DNA of 11,705 nt from Candidatus Zixiibacteriota bacterium. GTDB lineage: Bacteria; Zixibacteria; MSB-5A5; JAABVY01; JAHJOQ01. The stretch spans positions 1 to 11,705 of the forward strand of contig JAJRZO010000488.1 in the NCBI GenBank assembly GCA_024275215.1. The letters run 5' to 3'. Positions 1-6,824 of this stretch are shown one piece after another (the stretch's first letter is position 1; every line of letters starts with the position of its first letter). A program made the translations under genes and the position numbers. Below the pieces are notes generated by a model. That model was not told where the DNA came from and searched no databases. It worked only from the letters and a program-made list of their open reading frames with translations.

Positions 1-659
1 AAGAAGCTCTGCGGATCAGGGAAAAATCCGGAGGCAAAATCACCGCGGTCTCTGTCGGTGGCAAGGAAACTGAAGTCGCGCTCAAAGAAGCTCTTGCGCT
101 TGGTGTGGATGAAGCCGTTTGTTTCGATGATCCATCGTTCGAAAATTCTGACGGACAGGCAATCGCGTATATTCTGGCTAAAGGGATAGAGAAGATCGGG
201 AATTGCGACCTGGTGCTCTGCGGAAAACAGGCTGTCGATTCTGACAATGCGATGGTCGGTCCTGCAGTCGCAGAGAATCTTGGTGCAGCCGAAGCGATGT
301 TCGTCAGAAAAGTCGAAAGCTATGACGATTCGTCGATAACAGTCCAGCGAATGACTGAAGATGGCTACGATACATGCGAACTTACTCTGCCTGCAGTGCT
401 GTCTGTCGTGAAAGAAATCAATGAGCCACGGCTTCCTTCGCTGAAAGGTAAAATGAAAGCGAAAAAAGCTCAGATTCCGCATTGGTCAGCAGATGATCTG
501 GGTGTCGACTCATTGCGTGTAGGAGCTTCCTCGTCAACCAGAATAGAAAAAGCGGAGAATCCCCCACCGAGACCCGAAGGCGAAATGATTACCGGTGAAA
601 CACCTGAAGAAATCGCAGACAAGCTGTTCACAAAACTGCGTGAAAATCAGGTAATCTGA
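1..659 (+). CDS. etfB: Electron transfer flavoprotein beta subunit (5' truncated)
   Basis: This is the C-terminal 218 residues of EtfB; the frame is open to the left edge (first whole codon at 3), and about 40 residues are missing relative to the usual length of about 255. EtfB pairs with EtfA to form a soluble flavoprotein that passes electrons from acyl-CoA and other dehydrogenases to the quinone pool or, in bifurcating forms, to ferredoxin. Visible family marks are the nucleotide-binding stretch GKQAVDSDNAMVGP, the segment LPAVLSVVKEINEPRLPSLK followed by MKAKKAQIP, and the C-terminal ending GETPEEIADKLFTKL. The sequence does not let me decide between canonical and bifurcating types. The gene is followed by non-coding DNA and an opposite-strand gene, so etfA is not immediately downstream; it may lie upstream outside the window. 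The coding identity is secure. Confidence 0.95.
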   Translation, partial: EALRIREKSGGKITAVSVGGKETEVALKEALALGVDEAVCFDDPSFENSDGQAIAYILAKGIEKIGNCDLVLCGKQAVDSDNAMVGPAVAENLGAAEAMFVRKVESYDDSSITVQRMTEDGYDTCELTLPAVLSVVKEINEPRLPSLKGKMKAKKAQIPHWSADDLGVDSLRVGASSSTRIEKAENPPPRPEGEMITGETPEEIADKLFTKLRENQVI

Positions 660-671
660 AGCATAGTCCAT

Positions 672-719
672 TTGTGTCAGGTCATACCTGTGGCAAACTA
701 CAGGGAAGACCTGACACAA
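672..719 (+). repeat. Long hairpin just downstream of etfB
   Basis: A perfect 12-bp inverted repeat, ttgtgtcaggtc (672-683) and gacctgacacaa (708-719), encloses a second 5-bp pair cctgt/acagg (687-691 with 700-704). It starts 12 bases after the etfB stop and could end or stabilise the etfB transcript. No T-tract follows on either strand, so it is not a standard intrinsic terminator. It may instead be a copy of a dispersed palindromic repeat. Confidence 0.75.
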
Positions 720-766
720 CATTAATACGATATACACCATTAGAATTTCAAGCAGGAAGCCGACAC

Positions 767-972
767 TGTCATTCCAGCGCAGGGGAGTGTCGCAAAACCT
801 GCCCTGAGTGCTCGCAGATGCTGTGTTGTAACTGTCTGCAATGCAATATGCTGAATGCACAGCAGCCAGCTACTGTGTGCACTTTTGTATCAATATCAGG
901 TTTTTCGACAAGCCCGCAGGCGTATTATAACATTCACGTATTCAACAGATTCCCGTCTTCACGGGAATGACA
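767..972. repeat. Nested inverted repeats, possible MITE/REP-like element
   Basis: The outer ends tgtcattcc (767-775) and ggaatgaca (964-972) are perfect 9-bp inverted copies. Inside them, gggagtgtcgcaaaacct (783-800) pairs with aggtttttcgacaagccc (898-915) at 15 of 18 positions. The two arms are asymmetric: 7 bases separate outer and inner repeats on the left and 48 on the right, where an extra hairpin sits. No transposase and no clear target-site duplication are visible. It could be a non-autonomous element, a decayed one, or a chance accumulation of short palindromes. Confidence 0.45.
949..968. repeat. 8-bp stem, 4-base loop hairpin
   Basis: attcccgt (949-956) and acgggaat (961-968) form a perfect stem around cttc, followed by gaca. 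The form (attcccg...cgggaatgaca) resembles short palindromic repeats scattered between genes in many environmental bacterial genomes. It has no T-tract and is therefore not a clear terminator for either converging gene. Confidence 0.6.
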
Positions 973-1073
973 TATTCCATGTTCCTTGTTCAATCAAGTC
1001 TTGCGCCGAAAGTGTATGACATGACTGAAGGATACATCTACATCCGGCTTTTCAATAACGGTGTGTGAGTTAT

Positions 1074-1919
1074 TTATAGACAGTCTGAACAGGGGGCTGC
1101 TCCCCCTTTGAATACAAAGTTCACCAGCCCTACAACATCAAGAAGATCAATCTTACCGTCACAGTTAATGTCTCCTGCCTGAAATAGTTCTGGTGACGGT
1201 CCCTGGTTGTAGATATACGCGATCAGGAAAACAATGTCATCCATATCAATAGTTCCGATTCCATCGGCATTGCCACAAATCTCAGAAAGTTTGACTACTG
1301 TCACTGAGCAGGGACTTGATCCGTAGATTGGAGGGTAGCCGGAACCCATATCTGGATTGGCCGGCGTATGTTTGAATGCCGAGGCGGAGTTGAGCAGGCT
1401 TGAGTCAAAATGAACAATAAACTTTCCCGGCAGGTTTTGCTGGTTTTTGACAGCGAGAGATATGTCGGCAACTTTGTAAGGCTCCCCAACTGGCAGTAAG
1501 CTGCCGGAGAATGCAAGTGCGCCATACTGAAAAGCGTTGATTGTGTCGTCAGGGAGTCTTGCGATCATTGTTCCTCGGAGATTTCCCATATCGGGGGTGA
1601 CGATCACCGTGTCGATAACTATATTGGAGTCAAGCGCTGGAGTCCAGTCCTCGCAACTTGTTCGGATTGCAAATCCATGCTGGAATCCGCCAAGACTGTC
1701 GTCTGTAAAATGCCATGCTTCAATCGCGAACAAAGTGTCGTGCGGGGTGAGCACCCATATCGAATCGACAGGCATCAATCTGCATGTGTCTCTTATCCCC
1801 GGATCGGGGCTTTGTAACTGGCTGGGCGATACTACGGAAGAGCAGACAATCAGCAAAGTTGCCATAAAGAAACATAGGGCAAACGTGCAATTAAATCTCT
1901 TGTTGGCCGGAGGCATCAT
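1074..1919 (-). CDS. Secreted protein with C-terminal dockerin-like domain
   Basis: A 281-residue protein. The start ATG (1919) follows AAGGGAG with about 9 bases spacing on the minus strand. Residues about 8-31 (basic NKR, then a hydrophobic run up to SSVVS) look like a signal peptide, so it should be exported. Residues about 45-212 are beta-rich, with no family I recognise. Residues 215-277 form a dockerin type I-like pair of calcium loops: NADGIGTIDMDD at 217-228, degenerate at the fifth position where Ile replaces Asp/Ser, and a canonical loop DINCDGKIDLLD at 250-261. Each is followed by a hydrophobic helix (IVFLIAYIY, VVGLVNFVF), and flanking cysteines occur at 215, 253, 277 and 280. Such modules are common in Zixibacteria-like genomes without cellulosomes, where they may act in folding, anchoring or protein-protein contact. 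No cohesin is visible nearby. It is transcribed alone, divergent from the next genes. Confidence 0.85.
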   Translation of the reverse strand: MMPPANKRFNCTFALCFFMATLLIVCSSVVSPSQLQSPDPGIRDTCRLMPVDSIWVLTPHDTLFAIEAWHFTDDSLGGFQHGFAIRTSCEDWTPALDSNIVIDTVIVTPDMGNLRGTMIARLPDDTINAFQYGALAFSGSLLPVGEPYKVADISLAVKNQQNLPGKFIVHFDSSLLNSASAFKHTPANPDMGSGYPPIYGSSPCSVTVVKLSEICGNADGIGTIDMDDIVFLIAYIYNQGPSPELFQAGDINCDGKIDLLDVVGLVNFVFKGGAAPCSDCL

Positions 1920-2278
1920 CCTTGAAAACTCCCTTGAGACGAAATGATATGGATTTGTTTGAAACTCTGCAAGATAAACTGAGATGGTGAAGGGAGTAAA
2001 TTCATCTGAAACCCGCTATGTTGCGAGTTGCAAACGCAGAAAGTGCGTCAATATTTTTTTGTGGTTATTCAACATTATATGAATAGCGGCTGTGTCTATG
2101 TTATTAGTTTGTTAGTATTCAATAAGATATAGGTGCGCAATAAATCACGATTAATAAAAAAAGCGCTTGACAAATTCTGCGCCATTGTGTAAATAGCTAC
2201 TGGAGAGATTATATCTAAGACAATTGCAACAAGTTAATGAATGGTGAAAGCCGTTTTCAATAGTAGGAGGCGACTGAT
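1920..2278. other. Divergent intergenic region, AT-rich core
   Basis: These 359 bases separate the leftward dockerin-like gene from the rightward exported-protein/activator pair. No gene is seen. The stretch about 2040-2160 is clearly more AT-rich than the flanks, as expected for promoter DNA. On the minus strand a perfect TATAAT lies at 2079-2074 but lacks a recognisable -35 box at 16-18 bases. The rightward promoter candidate is listed separately. Confidence 0.6.
2167..2195 (+). promoter_or_regulatory. Candidate sigma-70-type promoter for the exported-protein/activator pair
   Basis: A perfect TTGACA at 2167-2172 is followed after 17 bases by TAAATA (2190-2195), a weak match to TATAAT; TGTAAA at 2188-2193 is an alternative with a 15-base spacer. 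The start codon is about 85 bases further on. The -35 box is convincing, the -10 is not. Confidence 0.4.
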
Positions 2279-2626
2279 ATGAAGCCTGCCGGACTTCTGA
2301 AACTCATTATTTTGAGTTTCGCTTTGGTTGCTTTTTGGCTCGCTTCCGCTCCAGGCTCTGAGCATCCCTGGGATGAAGATGAAATAGTTGCCAGTGACAG
2401 CACTGGCGCCAATCACGACAATCCTGCTGAGCCGGGAGACGGAGAAGATCTAAATGTTCGCATGTTCCTTAATGTTCCGCAATTCTTCAGGCCTGTCGGT
2501 TTCAATGTGATGTTTATCGGAATCGGTCAGGAGAAGAACGCGACGCATCGAAAAAGTTTAGTGCCAGGAACCAAAAAGCCATTGTCTGATCTGCCTGTTT
2601 TAAGGTTGATCGAGCATAAAAAATGA
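2279..2626 (+). CDS. Short exported protein of unknown function
   Basis: A 115-residue protein that I cannot place in a family. The start ATG is preceded by a strong TAGGAGG with 9 bases to the start codon. Residues 1-25 (MKPAGLLK, then a hydrophobic run ending LASAPGS) look like a signal peptide, with likely cleavage after about residue 23. Residues 28-57 are strongly acidic and Gly/Pro-rich (DEDE, GDGEDL). The rest has a hydrophobic FNVMFIGIG patch and a basic C-terminus (LRLIEHKK). The stop codon overlaps the start of the sigma-54 activator (ATGA at 2623-2626), which implies translational coupling and a shared role, perhaps envelope sensing upstream of a cytoplasmic regulator. That role is inference; nothing in the sequence proves it. 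Confidence 0.75.
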   Translation: MKPAGLLKLIILSFALVAFWLASAPGSEHPWDEDEIVASDSTGANHDNPAEPGDGEDLNVRMFLNVPQFFRPVGFNVMFIGIGQEKNATHRKSLVPGTKKPLSDLPVLRLIEHKK

Positions 2627-5577
2627 GTGCAGACCCAAGCAAGACTGAACACGTTGCCACGGGAAGCCTGGATCACATTGAGTTACTGATTAGCGAACTG
2701 AAAATCGACGACGCGGCTCAGGAGCTTGAAAATTACAGGTCAAGGCTGGAGGCAAACCCAAACCCAATAACCAGGGGATGGGAACTGTATCTTTCTGCCC
2801 GAATATCTTTGTCCCGTACAGACTATGCTACTGCTCTGGAACTTGCCAGGAAGTCTTTCGAACTACTTCGTGCGACAACAGAAAACAGCAAGATTGGCAA
2901 GATCCTCTTTCTCCTCGCCAGGGCATATATGGCTCTTGGTGATATGGAGGGAGCTGAGACTTATACTCGCGATGCACTTGCGGCATTTCGCAGGACCAGG
3001 GATAAGGCCGGCATATTCAGTTGCTACAATAAGCTGGGTTATGTTCACTTCGTTCGTGGTAACTATAAGAAATCGGCTAAATATCTTGAGAGTGCGATTG
3101 AAAGTCTGCGCACACATGCCGCGGACAATGAAAAGGCAGCTATTTCGCTTGTGCGGTATTCGGCCAACCTTGCAAGAGTATATATTCTTACGGGTGATTG
3201 GAACAAGGCTGCCGAACTGCTCGAAGATTGCATCGAGAAGAATCATCAGTATGGAATTAAACGTTCTCTGATCATTAATCTTCTCTCTCTCGGATACCTT
3301 TCGACTCTAAAACGAAGCCAGCGTCACGCATGGTATTGTCTTGAAGAAGCGAGACACATGATAGAGAAGGAACCTCGATATGTTCGTGAGGCTGTGATTC
3401 TCAAAGAATATCTTGGTAAGTATTATACTGAATTCGGTGAGCCTGATAAAGCCGTTAAGATTCTCTCCGCAGGACTGAGTGAAGCTGACCAGATAGCTCC
3501 GGACAGTGCATTGACATCGCAGCTTTGCAGGCTTAGGGCTGAGGCACGGCTTTCACTTGGAGATTTCGAGGATGCTCTCTCTGATGCGGCACGCGCACTT
3601 ACAGTTGCCGAGAAACTGGGTGAGAAAATCGAGATAGCTCATTCGCAGCGCATTGAAGGTATTGCCAGAGTTCGTCTCGGAGAGCAGAAGCGTGGCATGA
3701 AGTGCCTGCATAAGTCAGAGGAAACATTCAGCGAACTTGGCGACAAATATGAAAAGGCACGAGCACTTCTCGACTTTGCCTCTGACGCATTTACCCATAA
3801 TTCCGAGTATGACTATCGCCGGGCGCAGGCTCATATTGTAACTGCAAGATTTACATTCGAGGAGCTGGAGAACAGATATTATATCGCCGAGAGCTGGATG
3901 GTTGAGGCTGCTCTCCACGAGAGATATGGCAAGTATGACCTCGCGCTGAAAGCTGTCGAGGAAGCCGAAAATCTGTTCGGTTCGTTAGGAGAGATTGACA
4001 GGAACCGAATGGTTCGCGCGATGCGGCAGACATTGCAGTCGCGACTTATTGAATATGCTCTGTCACCTCAGAATGAGTTCCTTCTGTTCAAGGAGTATCT
4101 TAGTGACAGCGAGTATTTGAATGTTCGGCAGGGTAATCTTGCTGTCAATCTTGATGTTCTCACGAGACGAATCGGTGCGGATTGTGCTATTGTGGCAGTC
4201 AGTAACCCTGCTGATGGCAACTTCAAGGTGCTTGCCACGGCAAGGATTGATGAAGATCGGGCGGCGGATGTGCTTAAACATGTATCATCGTCTGGCCTGA
4301 GCGACCTTAATGGCAGGCCTGTGTTTGCATCGGCTCCGGATTTCGCGGGAGTCAATGGTTTTTCCGGTGTGATCAGTCAGTTCCCGGAAGCAACAAGCAT
4401 AATGCTACTGCCGCTTAGAATATCTGATCGTGAAACAGGTCTGCTCCTTGTCACAAGAGACGCTTCGAGTCTTGGCGGCAAGTTCTTTGGCCAGCGTGAC
4501 CTGAATTTTGCTGTGGCATTCTCCGATGTGGTTGCTTTCAAAGCGATTGAAGAGGAGCAGCAGGCCTTAGCCGAGGACAATCTTCGCCTCAGACAACAGC
4601 TTAGTGAAAAATGTGCATTCCCGAATGTGATCACTTCCGATGAAGTGATGTTGCGCATGCTCGACAGAGTTGTGCAGGTTAAGGATTCGCCCATATCGAT
4701 CCTGATTGAAGGCGAAACAGGATGTGGTAAGGATTTGATTGCCCGCGCGTTGCATTATAACTCAGTCAGGGCTGGAAAGCGTTTCATCAGTGTCAACTGC
4801 GCAGCGCTTCCTGAGACTCTGCTTGAGAGTGAACTGTTTGGATATAAGCGGGGAGCTTTCACCGGCGCTGATCGTGATAAGGCGGGATTGTTCGAAGAGG
4901 CCGATGGCGGGACATTTTTCCTTGATGAGATTGGAGAGATGCCGTTGTCTGTTCAGGTGAAATTACTGAGGGTGCTCGAAGATCAGGAAGTAGTAAGGCT
5001 GGGCGAGACAAAAGGACGCAAGGTGGATGTCCGAGTTCTTTCGGCAACCAACAGGGATTTGAAGGCTGCGATGGCGGAAGGATTATTCCGACAGGATTTG
5101 TACTATCGTCTTTCTGCATTGACGCTTAAGATTCCGCCGCTTCGTGAGAGACGTTCCGATATTCCATTGTTGATAGAACACTTTATGGAAAACAACGAAC
5201 GCAAAGTCAAATTCGACCCCGAAGTAACCCGGATGTTGATGGAGTACTCATGGCCGGGGAATGTCCGTGAACTTGAGAATGAAATCAGAAAGCTGACACT
5301 TCTGTGCGATTCTGATGGTATCGTCGATGCGAGTCTTCTTTCAAAAAAATTCAATCGTGATCTTTCTAAGAACGGATCACCGGAAATTCCGGAACTCGAT
5401 ATTACGACAGAAGATTTTTCACTGTATTCCTATATTGAAGAATTCGAGAGGAAATACCTGACTAAAGCTCTCAATCAGCACAATTGGGTTAAAAAGCATG
5501 CAGCCGCCGCGCTGAAGATTCCGGAATCCACACTTAGACTCAAGATCAAGCAATACGGTCTCAAGAAGCCGCAATAA
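2623..5577 (+). CDS. Sigma-54-dependent activator: TPR array, GAF-like domain, AAA+, Fis-type HTH
   Basis: A 984-residue cytoplasmic bacterial enhancer-binding protein that should remodel sigma-54 RNA polymerase by ATP hydrolysis. Residues about 45-475 are a run of TPR-like helical repeats (for example LARAYMALGDMEGAETYTRDA near 98-118). Residues about 490-645 look like a GAF-type sensor domain, followed by a short coiled linker. The AAA+ domain spans about 670-895: Walker A GETGCGKD at 697-704 (Asp at the usual Glu position), intact sigma-54 contact loop GAFTGA at 744-749, Walker B GGTFFLDE at 762-769, putative arginine fingers R823 and R829, and WPGNVREL at 877-884. The C-terminal 954-984 is a Fis/NtrC-type helix-turn-helix. 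There is no response-regulator receiver domain, so input is probably a protein partner (TPR) or small ligand (GAF). Its ATG overlaps the stop of the upstream exported protein gene. Target promoters are not visible in the window. Confidence 0.95.
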   Translation: MSADPSKTEHVATGSLDHIELLISELKIDDAAQELENYRSRLEANPNPITRGWELYLSARISLSRTDYATALELARKSFELLRATTENSKIGKILFLLARAYMALGDMEGAETYTRDALAAFRRTRDKAGIFSCYNKLGYVHFVRGNYKKSAKYLESAIESLRTHAADNEKAAISLVRYSANLARVYILTGDWNKAAELLEDCIEKNHQYGIKRSLIINLLSLGYLSTLKRSQRHAWYCLEEARHMIEKEPRYVREAVILKEYLGKYYTEFGEPDKAVKILSAGLSEADQIAPDSALTSQLCRLRAEARLSLGDFEDALSDAARALTVAEKLGEKIEIAHSQRIEGIARVRLGEQKRGMKCLHKSEETFSELGDKYEKARALLDFASDAFTHNSEYDYRRAQAHIVTARFTFEELENRYYIAESWMVEAALHERYGKYDLALKAVEEAENLFGSLGEIDRNRMVRAMRQTLQSRLIEYALSPQNEFLLFKEYLSDSEYLNVRQGNLAVNLDVLTRRIGADCAIVAVSNPADGNFKVLATARIDEDRAADVLKHVSSSGLSDLNGRPVFASAPDFAGVNGFSGVISQFPEATSIMLLPLRISDRETGLLLVTRDASSLGGKFFGQRDLNFAVAFSDVVAFKAIEEEQQALAEDNLRLRQQLSEKCAFPNVITSDEVMLRMLDRVVQVKDSPISILIEGETGCGKDLIARALHYNSVRAGKRFISVNCAALPETLLESELFGYKRGAFTGADRDKAGLFEEADGGTFFLDEIGEMPLSVQVKLLRVLEDQEVVRLGETKGRKVDVRVLSATNRDLKAAMAEGLFRQDLYYRLSALTLKIPPLRERRSDIPLLIEHFMENNERKVKFDPEVTRMLMEYSWPGNVRELENEIRKLTLLCDSDGIVDASLLSKKFNRDLSKNGSPEIPELDITTEDFSLYSYIEEFERKYLTKALNQHNWVKKHAAAALKIPESTLRLKIKQYGLKKPQ

Positions 5578-5636
5578 GCCCCGCTTTTCAGATACTATTT
5601 TTTCAGATCATTATTACCCCTGGCGTCAATGTGTGC

Positions 5637-5666
5637 TTGATAGCGGGAGTCCTCTACAGACATTAT
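5637..5666 (+). promoter_or_regulatory. Candidate promoter for the LipM-like gene
   Basis: TTGATA (5637-5642, 5 of 6 to the -35 consensus) is followed after 18 bases by CATTAT (5661-5666, 4 of 6 to TATAAT). It lies in the 180-base gap after the activator gene and would give a leader of about 85 bases to the ATG at 5758. No intrinsic terminator is visible between the two genes, so read-through from the activator is also possible. Confidence 0.35.
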
Positions 5667-5757
5667 ATTTGGAATCCTCAGCTTCCGCGCTACTTTCTTG
5701 CTATTGAGGAGTCTGTCGCATATTATCAAGAGAGTGTGTACTGAATCGACAGACCCG

Positions 5758-6585
5758 ATGGAAGAGATGAACAGGCCACTCGTTGTTATTGATGATTCGC
5801 CTGTAGCACCTGCTGCGTATAACATGGCTCTGGATGAGTTGTTGCTAACCTCGACTGTTGCTTCAGAACGCTATCTTTGCAGACTGTATGGCTGGCATCC
5901 TGCCGCAGTATCTATCGGACGAAACCAGAAGGTTTCCGAAGCAGTTGACCTCGATTTGCTGCGAGATGAGGGTATTCCTCTCGTGAGACGTCCTACCGGC
6001 GGGCGAGCGATCTGGCATGGTGGAGATATTTGTTTTACATACTGCGGGGCTTCGCCCGGATCGGGGCTGCCTGTATCTGCATTTAAGAGCGACTATATGC
6101 GTGCTGCCGTTGCAATTGTCCGTATGCTCGAATCCCTCGGAATTCAGGCGAGTATCTCTCCCGGCAGACCGGTCGGAAAGACTTTAGGGGTGATCAAGGC
6201 TCCATGTTTCCAGAGTTCAGGCAGATTCGAGATTACAGCGCAAGGCCGGAAAATAGCCGGTATTGCCCAATATCGGTCGGACGACAGATTCCTGATTCAG
6301 GGTTCTGTTCGGCATTCAATGATTGATGAAAAGTATCGCAAGCTGTTCTTTGTACGTGGTAAGAAAGGGGATGTTGCATACAATCAGTTGCGGAATTCGG
6401 TGGTATCGATCAATGAAATCACAGGTCGAGAAATTGGCTTCGCGGAGATGCTTGATGCCTTTGTTTATGGCGTCGGATCGAAGTTTGCTGACCGAATCGA
6501 GAGGAAAGCTCTGGTCAACTCCACTGCCATTGAGAACCTGATAGTCGAGAAATATGGAAACCGGAAGTGGAACTACAGGATTTGA
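5758..6585 (+). CDS. LipM-like octanoyltransferase / lipoate-protein ligase family
   Basis: A 275-residue protein of the biotin/lipoate A/B ligase fold. It should attach octanoate (or lipoate) to lipoyl domains of 2-oxoacid dehydrogenases or the glycine cleavage H protein in the cytoplasm. Visible marks: NMALDELLL near the N-terminus, the lipoate-site motif RRPTGGRAIWH at 77-87, and PCFQSSGRFEI followed by GRKIAGIAQYR, giving Cys150 and Lys165. A Cys about 15 residues before the invariant Lys is the arrangement of acyl-enzyme octanoyltransferases of the LipM type, and Cys150 equals the catalytic position I recall for Bacillus subtilis LipM. True lipoate ligases lack a required Cys there, so LipM is favoured but not proven. 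The start is uncertain: the frame opens at TTG 5698 without a ribosome-binding site; ATG 5758 (or 5767) fits the family N-terminus and length. Confidence 0.88.
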   Translation: MEEMNRPLVVIDDSPVAPAAYNMALDELLLTSTVASERYLCRLYGWHPAAVSIGRNQKVSEAVDLDLLRDEGIPLVRRPTGGRAIWHGGDICFTYCGASPGSGLPVSAFKSDYMRAAVAIVRMLESLGIQASISPGRPVGKTLGVIKAPCFQSSGRFEITAQGRKIAGIAQYRSDDRFLIQGSVRHSMIDEKYRKLFFVRGKKGDVAYNQLRNSVVSINEITGREIGFAEMLDAFVYGVGSKFADRIERKALVNSTAIENLIVEKYGNRKWNYRI

Positions 6586-6636
6586 ATTAAACATTCTGTC
6601 GACCAGTCAGTCTTAGTATATGGCAGACAAGAGAAA

Positions 6637-6653
6637 AAGCCCAAAAAGGGCTT
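6637..6653 (-). terminator. Hairpin overlapping the -35 box; terminator-like on the minus strand
   Basis: aagccc (6637-6642) and gggctt (6648-6653) form a 6-bp stem around a loop of five A. Read on the minus strand the stem runs into a T-rich stretch (tttttctc), the form of an intrinsic terminator; on the plus strand it is preceded by A and followed by gaca, so it would terminate rightward transcripts poorly. The right arm shares two bases with the TTGACA box. No leftward gene lies upstream of it, so its natural role is unclear; it might block antisense transcription. Confidence 0.5.
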
Positions 6654-6680
6654 GACATAGTTGAGGTCGATCATGCTAAT
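6652..6680 (+). promoter_or_regulatory. Sigma-70-type promoter of the receptor operon
   Basis: A perfect TTGACA (6652-6657), a 17-base spacer and GCTAAT (6675-6680, 4 of 6 to TATAAT). It is the best promoter in the window and directly precedes the TonB-dependent receptor gene, leaving a leader of about 135 bases. Confidence 0.6.
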
Positions 6681-6705
6681 TAGTGCCTTAAATATCTGGC
6701 ATGTT

Positions 6706-6722
6706 CCTGCAGGGAATGCAGG
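6706..6722 (+). promoter_or_regulatory. Small hairpin in the receptor-operon leader
   Basis: cctgca (6706-6711) and tgcagg (6717-6722) pair around a 5-base loop, about 20 bases into the predicted transcript. A third tgcagg occurs near 6760, so alternative pairing is possible. I do not recognise a known riboswitch, and no leader peptide is clear. Confidence 0.35.
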
Positions 6723-6824
6723 CGCGTGTTATAGCGAGTTCAGTTGCTTATACGGACTTGCAGGTGCTGAGTTTCGTAAGTTTAAGAGAATAATGCTACT
6801 TCACTATAGACAGGAGGAATGCAG

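Larger units (their letters stand above)
660..1073. other. Non-coding region rich in inverted repeats
   Basis: These 414 bases between etfB and the leftward dockerin-like gene hold no credible gene. A 98-codon frame at 674-970 (+) begins with GTG inside the hairpin, has no ribosome-binding site and resembles no family I know. The region contains the post-etfB hairpin, a 7-bp hairpin cgacact/agtgtcg (761-767 with 786-792), nested inverted repeats at 767-972, and an 8-bp hairpin at 949-968. Both rightward etfB and the leftward gene end here, so it is a convergent intergenic space. Confidence 0.7.

Noticed and set aside
534..860. 108-codon frame on the minus strand overlapping the etfB end
   Set aside because: It overlaps etfB coding sequence and the repeat region, and shows no domain or credible start site.
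674..970. 98-codon Cys-rich frame (+) after etfB
   Set aside because: It starts with GTG inside a hairpin arm, lacks a ribosome-binding site and consists of repeat sequence.
5578..5620. Possible terminator after the activator gene (tcaga repeats around a T-run)
   Set aside because: The two tcagat copies are direct, not inverted, so no stem forms before the T-run.
5595..5825. 76-codon frame on the minus strand between the activator and LipM-like genes
   Set aside because: It overlaps the conserved N-terminus of the LipM-like protein, and its sequence shows no recognisable motif.
6697..6711. TGGCATG...TGCA, resembling a sigma-54 -24/-12 promoter before the receptor gene
   Set aside because: GG (6698-6699) and GC (6709-6710) are 9 bases apart rather than the required 10, and a better TTGACA-type promoter lies just upstream.
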